A stretch of DNA of 64,000 bases, from positions 682,001 to 746,000 of the forward strand of contig JACKEC010000017.1 in NCBI GenBank assembly GCA_020633195.1. The letters run 5' to 3'. Numbering within the stretch: position 1 is the stretch's first letter; every line of letters begins with the position of its first letter. Shown here piece by piece: positions 60,592-64,000 of the stretch. The DNA is from Sandaracinaceae bacterium. GTDB lineage: Bacteria > Myxococcota_A > Polyangia > Polyangiales > Sandaracinaceae. A program made the position numbers and the translations under genes. The notes beneath the pieces were generated by a model. It was not told where the DNA came from. It made no database searches and saw only the letters and a list, made by a program, of their open reading frames with translations.

Positions 60592-60738
60592 ATGTGTGTT
60601 CGCATCACCTGCCCCCGCTGCTCCAAGCCCAGCTACGCCGGCTGCGGCGCCCACGTCGAGGCCGTCCTCGGCAACGTCCCGAAGGCCGACCGTTGCCGAT
60701 GCCACGAGGTGCAGAAGCCGGCGCGCGACAGGAGGTAG
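60592..60738 (+). CDS. Small conserved Cys-rich protein (48 residues)
   Basis: ATG preceded by a purine-rich ribosome site (GGAGAG, 60581-60586). The protein reads MCVRITCPRCSKPSYAGCGAHVEAVLGNV with CRCH near the end, giving six cysteines and two histidines. Very short proteins of this pattern (CxxC, xxGCGxHV, ending in a C-x-C pair) are widespread in bacteria and some eukaryotes and probably bind zinc; their role is unknown. It is convergent with the P450 gene (4 bp gap). The 227 bp upstream (60365-60591) contain no other gene that I can see. Confidence 0.75.
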   Translation: MCVRITCPRCSKPSYAGCGAHVEAVLGNVPKADRCRCHEVQKPARDRR

Positions 60739-60742
60739 GTCG

Positions 60743-62236
60743 CTAGACCTTGCGCGCGATCACCTTCACGCCGTGCTTCGGTCGCAGCGTCACGAGCGCC
60801 TCGGGCTCCACGCGCTGGCCGGGGACCAGCTCGAGGTGGAAGCGCGAGGCCAGCGTCGCGAGGATCAAGACGCCCTCCATCATCGCGAAGCCGTGGCCGA
60901 TGCACATGCGCCGGCCGCCGCCGAACGGGAAGAACGCGAACGGATCGATCGACTTCATGTCGCGGAAGCGCTCGGGGTCGAAGCCCTCCGGATCGGGCCA
61001 GACGTCCGGGTGCCGGTGCACGACCCACGGGCTCAGGAACATCCGGCTCCCGCCCTCGATCGCGTAGCCGCCGAGCTCGGTGTCGACGCGCGGCGAGCGC
61101 GCCATGATCCACGCGGGCGGGTAGAGCCGCATCGCCTCGTTGAAGACCATCCGCGTGTACTCGAGCGCGCGGTAGTCGTCGGCGGTGGGCGGCCGACCGC
61201 CGAGCACGCCGCGCACCTCCTCGCGCATCCGCCGCGCGACCTCGGGGTGCTTGCCGAGCAGGTAGAACGTCCAGCTCAGCGCCGTCGCCGTGGTCTCGTG
61301 GCCCGCGAGGAACATCGTCATGACCTCGTCGCGGAGCTGCCGGTCGTCCATCGACTCGCCGGTGTCGTCGTCGACGGTGTCGAGGAGCATCGAGAGCAGG
61401 TCCTCGCCGTGGACCCCGCTGCGCCGCCGCTCCTGGATGATCGAGTGCACCGCGCCGTCGAGGACCTCGCGGTGCCTCGCGAAGCGCCGGTTCGCCGGCG
61501 TCGGCCACGCCTCCGGCGCCTGCAGCACGCGGCGGAAGCGCCGGTTCATCTCGCCGCTGATGTAGGAGACCGCCTCGCCGATGCGGTCGGCGTCCTCGGT
61601 GGGCGCCGTGCCCAGCAACGTCTCTTGCACGATGCGGAGCGTGAGCCGCATCATGTCGCGCGACACATCGAAGGGCTCGTCGCGCCGCGCCCACTCGTCG
61701 CCGAGCTCGGTCGCGGCGGTCACCATGCGCTCGCCGAAGCCGTCGATGCGCCGCTTGTGGAAGGCCGGCTGTGCGATCCGCCGCTGCCGCAGCCAGAACT
61801 CGCCCTCGGACACGAGCAGCCCGTTGCCGAGGATCTTCGAGAGGTTCCGGCGGCCCTGGATCGGCTTCACGAAGTCGCGGTGCCGGTCCTTGAGGACCTC
61901 GCGCACGAGATCGGGGTGGCTCACGAGGTGGCAGTTGATGGCGCCGAGCCGGACGCGCGCCACGTCCCCGACCTCCGCGCGCCAGCGCAGGAACGCGGTG
62001 AGCGGGTCGCCCACGCCCTCGCGCAGGTGGCCGAGCACGGGGTCGGCGCCGCTCGGCACGGGCGCCCGCCGCGCCGCGGGGATCGGATCGATGGGGCGCA
62101 AGACGTTCTGCACCGCGTCGCGCATCGACTCGAGGAAGAACGAGCGGAACATCCCCTCCTGCTGCTCGAGATCGATGGTGTCCGGGCTCGTGGCCTGGCG
62201 GCGGCGGGGGGCGGCGTCGGTGGGCGTTGACATCAT
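60743..62236 (-). CDS. Cytochrome P450
   Basis: A 497-residue P450. I-helix AGHETT (311-316), K-helix ExxR (Glu367-Arg370), and the heme loop FGGGRRMCIG with Cys445. The length, lack of membrane anchor and 'RRIAQPAFH' B/C-helix region match the soluble CYP110/CYP102-like group that oxidises fatty acids or terpenes. No redox partner is next to it. The start overlaps the stop of the TetR gene (ATGATGA-type junction); ATG 62233 is an alternative. Confidence 0.9.
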   Translation of the reverse strand: MMSTPTDAAPRRRQATSPDTIDLEQQEGMFRSFFLESMRDAVQNVLRPIDPIPAARRAPVPSGADPVLGHLREGVGDPLTAFLRWRAEVGDVARVRLGAINCHLVSHPDLVREVLKDRHRDFVKPIQGRRNLSKILGNGLLVSEGEFWLRQRRIAQPAFHKRRIDGFGERMVTAATELGDEWARRDEPFDVSRDMMRLTLRIVQETLLGTAPTEDADRIGEAVSYISGEMNRRFRRVLQAPEAWPTPANRRFARHREVLDGAVHSIIQERRRSGVHGEDLLSMLLDTVDDDTGESMDDRQLRDEVMTMFLAGHETTATALSWTFYLLGKHPEVARRMREEVRGVLGGRPPTADDYRALEYTRMVFNEAMRLYPPAWIMARSPRVDTELGGYAIEGGSRMFLSPWVVHRHPDVWPDPEGFDPERFRDMKSIDPFAFFPFGGGRRMCIGHGFAMMEGVLILATLASRFHLELVPGQRVEPEALVTLRPKHGVKVIARKV

Positions 62237-62853
62237 CGGTCGGTTCCTTGGTTCGCGGCGAGCACGCCGGCTTCGAGGATGGCGAGCATGGAGGCGTGGG
62301 CGGCTCGGCGATCGAGCCCGGCGAGGAGGTGGTGGGTGCGGACGCCCGTGAGGAACGACAAGATCGCGTGCACGGTGCCGTCGACGTCGAGGTCGGCGCG
62401 CAGCACCCCGCGCTCGATCCCCTCGCGGACCCAGGCGCAGCCGAGCGCGTGGGTGCGGTCCTGGAACGCGCGGTAGTGCGGCCGCAGCTCCGGGCTCGGG
62501 CCGATCGCCTCGGCCATGAGCACCTGGAAGACGCGGCTGACCTCGGGGTGCTCGTCCGAGAAGCGGACCTGCGCGTCGAGGATCGCGCGCAGATCGCCGA
62601 CCCCGTAGTCGCGGTCTCGGTCGATGAGCGGCGCGAGCACCGACGCGTAGAAGCGCTCGAAGCACGCCTCCACCACGGCGAGGAGGAGCCCCTCCTTGTT
62701 GCCGAAGTGGAAGGGGATCACCCCGTGGGTGATCGAGGCCCGCTCGGCGACGGTCTTGAGCGACGTGGCGCGGTAGCCGCGCTCCCCGAACATCTCGATG
62801 CCGGCCTCGATGAGGGCGGCCTTCGTCTGGGCCGACTGCTCCGCCTTGCGCAC
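62233..62853 (-). CDS. TetR-family transcriptional regulator
   Basis: A 206-residue TetR regulator, GTG start at 62853 (the frame is open to 62913, but the extra residues do not fit and would cover the promoter). HTH: GYRATSLKTVAERASITHGVIPFHFGNKEGLL. The C-terminal ligand domain is helical. It is coupled to the P450 gene, which it probably represses together with itself by binding the inverted repeat at 62868-62886; the ligand may be the P450 substrate. Confidence 0.9.
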   Translation of the reverse strand: MRKAEQSAQTKAALIEAGIEMFGERGYRATSLKTVAERASITHGVIPFHFGNKEGLLLAVVEACFERFYASVLAPLIDRDRDYGVGDLRAILDAQVRFSDEHPEVSRVFQVLMAEAIGPSPELRPHYRAFQDRTHALGCAWVREGIERGVLRADLDVDGTVHAILSFLTGVRTHHLLAGLDRRAAHASMLAILEAGVLAANQGTDR

Positions 62854-62860
62854 GACGTAG

Positions 62861-62888
62861 AGCCTAAGACCGTATTTTGAACGGTCAA
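62861..62888 (-). promoter_or_regulatory. Promoter with TetR-type operator
   Basis: On the minus strand TTGACC (62888-62883) and TAGGCT (62866-62861) are 16 bp apart, fitting -35/-10 boxes. Between them lies the inverted repeat GACCGT-N7-ACGGTC (62868-62886), so a bound TetR dimer would cover the promoter. The -10 end is 8 bp from the GTG start, giving a very short leader. Confidence 0.55.
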
Positions 62889-62909
62889 CATACAAACTGC
62901 CGAGAGGGC

Positions 62910-63371
62910 TCAAGTCCCCGTGATGCTTCGGATCCAGCCCGCGACGAAGGCGGCCTCACGGTCCTTCTCGGCGATCAACGCGCGCCGCGCGACCCGCTCG
63001 ATCAGCCGGCCGAGGACGGGCACCCGGACCTCGAGGGTGCCGTCGAAGACGAAGCGCGAGCCGCTCGCCGCGGGGCTCACCACGACGGTGCCGGAGGCGC
63101 TCGCCTCCCCCGGTCCGGCGAGCCGCTCGAGCGTCCACTCCGCGCGCAGCCCCTCCCAGCGAGTCGTCAGGCGCGTCACGTAGACGTGCGGCTTCCACCC
63201 CGTGTCGCGCGTCTCCTCGAGCACGACCGTGTCGCCGTCGACCGCGCAGCGCGCCTCGAGCGTGCCGAGGTGCGCGCTCCTCGCGAGCTGGAAGTCGCCG
63301 TCCTTCCACAGCGCCACCAGCCGCTCCGGGGGCACGTCGAAGCGCCGCTCGTCGTGTAGGCGCGCGCTCAT
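62910..63371 (-). CDS. DUF2505/SRPBCC-fold protein
   Basis: A 153-residue protein of the START/Bet v1-like (SRPBCC) fold. The pattern DERRFDVPPERLVALWKDGDFQLAR, then VTRLTTRWEGLRAEWTLERL and GTLEVRVPVLGRLIERV, matches DUF2505, a group that binds hydrophobic ligands. It lies 56 bp upstream of the TetR gene on the same strand; the TetR promoter sits in the gap. Its start is 24 bp from a divergent gene. Confidence 0.75.
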   Translation of the reverse strand: MSARLHDERRFDVPPERLVALWKDGDFQLARSAHLGTLEARCAVDGDTVVLEETRDTGWKPHVYVTRLTTRWEGLRAEWTLERLAGPGEASASGTVVVSPAASGSRFVFDGTLEVRVPVLGRLIERVARRALIAEKDREAAFVAGWIRSITGT

Positions 63372-63395
63372 ACCGGCTATCCTCCGCGCCGCCCG

Positions 63396-64000
63396 ATGAG
63401 CGACGCCCCCGAGCCGACCGCGACCCCGCTCCCGCGAGCGCGCGCCGACGTGCGCGTCGGCGTCGGCCTGAGCCTCGTCGCCTTCGTCGTGGCGCTCGCG
63501 AGCGTCGCCCCGCAGTTCGTCCCGAGCACGTGGATCATCCGGGATTGTCGGTTCCACACGAACGTGAATCAAACGATCGTGGAGAGCGCCAGCTTCGAGC
63601 AGCACGCCTTCGCGTCGAGCTGGTACGACGCCGACCTCGGCTGGAACCGCGACCTCGACCCCGCGTGGAGCAACGTGGCCCTCGGCCGCAACGGCGAGTA
63701 CTGGCCCAAGCACACGTGGCTGCTGCCGGTGCTCTCGACGCCGGTCTACTGGGCCTTCGGCCTGCTCGGCACCTTGATCTTCAACCTCGCGATGTTCGGC
63801 TGGATCACGGCCGCGGGGTATCGCTTCGGGCGCGAGTACGCGTCCCCGACGGCGGCGGCGGTGGCCGTCGGGATCTTCCTCTTCGGCACCGCGATCCTGG
63901 AGTCGGCCTACAACTACAGCGCCGATCTATTGCAAGTCGCCTTGTTCCTGACGGGGCTCGCGTTCGCGGTCTCGCGGCGCCCGATCCCGGCGGGGATCTT
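63396..64000 (+). CDS. Integral membrane protein, 5' part (gene runs out of the window)
   Basis: ATG at 63396; the frame is open to the right edge. After a ~20-residue basic N-terminus there is a membrane helix (GVGLSLVAFVVALASVAP), a ~60-residue outside loop with ESASFEQHAFASSWY and DLGWNRDLDPAWSNVALG, and then three or more helices (LLGTLIFNLAMFGWITAAG, AAAVAVGIFLFGTAIL). The topology, with a large first loop, resembles glycosyltransferase-type membrane proteins (GT-C/ArnT-like), but the deciding motifs are not in view. Confidence 0.65.
   Translation, partial: MSDAPEPTATPLPRARADVRVGVGLSLVAFVVALASVAPQFVPSTWIIRDCRFHTNVNQTIVESASFEQHAFASSWYDADLGWNRDLDPAWSNVALGRNGEYWPKHTWLLPVLSTPVYWAFGLLGTLIFNLAMFGWITAAGYRFGREYASPTAAAVAVGIFLFGTAILESAYNYSADLLQVALFLTGLAFAVSRRPIPAGI

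Noticed and set aside
62854..62913. Upstream extension of the TetR gene to 62913
   Set aside because: The extra 20 codons would cover the promoter and operator and lack family similarity; GTG 62853 precedes the usual basic N-terminus.
1..64000. CRISPR array, tRNA/rRNA genes, IS ends or prophage genes
   Set aside because: No regularly spaced direct repeats, no tRNA-like cloverleaf, no transposase or integrase frame and no phage structural gene were seen in any intergenic region.

Overview
The window is very GC-rich, gene-dense DNA. It looks like a myxobacterial (Myxococcota, probably Polyangia) chromosome. Evidence: eukaryotic-type Ser/Thr kinases, one with a PEGA tail; a C-terminus of MYXO-CTERM type; many lipoproteins with Asp-Ala-Gly linkers; MopE-type metal-binding motifs; HEAT, RCC1, Sel1 and FG-GAP repeat proteins. 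Codon usage is uniform and most GTG starts are coupled to the preceding stop. I see no tRNA, rRNA, CRISPR array, IS element, prophage or origin.

Layout. 1-9.5 kb: end of a PilZ-like gene, DUF3467, an AlaX-type editing protein, a Ser/Thr kinase, then a minus-strand operon (PEGA kinase, TPR protein, lectin/MopE lipoprotein) and a secreted pectinacetylesterase-like lipoprotein. 10.0-12.3 kb: a redoxin-DsbD fusion whose reading frame is interrupted by one TGA exactly at the peroxidatic cysteine position (read here as a selenoprotein), overlapping a haloalkane dehalogenase gene. 12.3-29.8 kb: mostly exported proteins (RCC1-like, GH5 mannanase, LysM-MepA endopeptidase, VanY-like MYXO-CTERM protein, beta-helix lipoprotein, FG-GAP lipoprotein), a B12-radical SAM protein, a coupled macro-domain operon and a membrane C92 protease. 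29.8-31.0 kb: a gene-poor, degenerate zone with hairpin clusters, short repeats and gene remnants, including an AraC tail. 31.0-38.3 kb: a beta-propeller lipoprotein with a CxxCH motif, a sulfatase-HEAT protein, a monooxygenase and a divergent GlxA-type regulator, then a 102-bp tandem duplication. 38.3-42.8 kb: the XPB-Bax1 helicase-nuclease pair, queE and a PhoX-type protein. 42.8-51.3 kb: hybrid histidine kinase, hydrolase, CBS protein, purEK, DUF938 and BtpA. 51.4-57.1 kb: lipoproteins and a Sel1 protein. 57.2-64 kb: a DCC protein, fatty acid desaturase, two-component system, cysteine-rich microprotein, TetR-P450 pair, SRPBCC protein and the start of a membrane protein.

The strongest unusual signal is the putative selenocysteine redoxin (TGA at 10351, with a 6-bp stem and GGU-containing loop 20 nt downstream). 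Its upstream region shares 28 of 38 positions, without gaps, with the intergenic element in front of the GlxA-type regulator at 37 kb, which suggests a common regulator. A second regulatory signal is a run of GGTCA direct repeats at about one helical turn per repeat, in front of the desaturase and next to a PhoB/OmpR-family two-component system; this suggests signal-controlled membrane desaturation. The rest is ordinary signalling, envelope and housekeeping content for this group.
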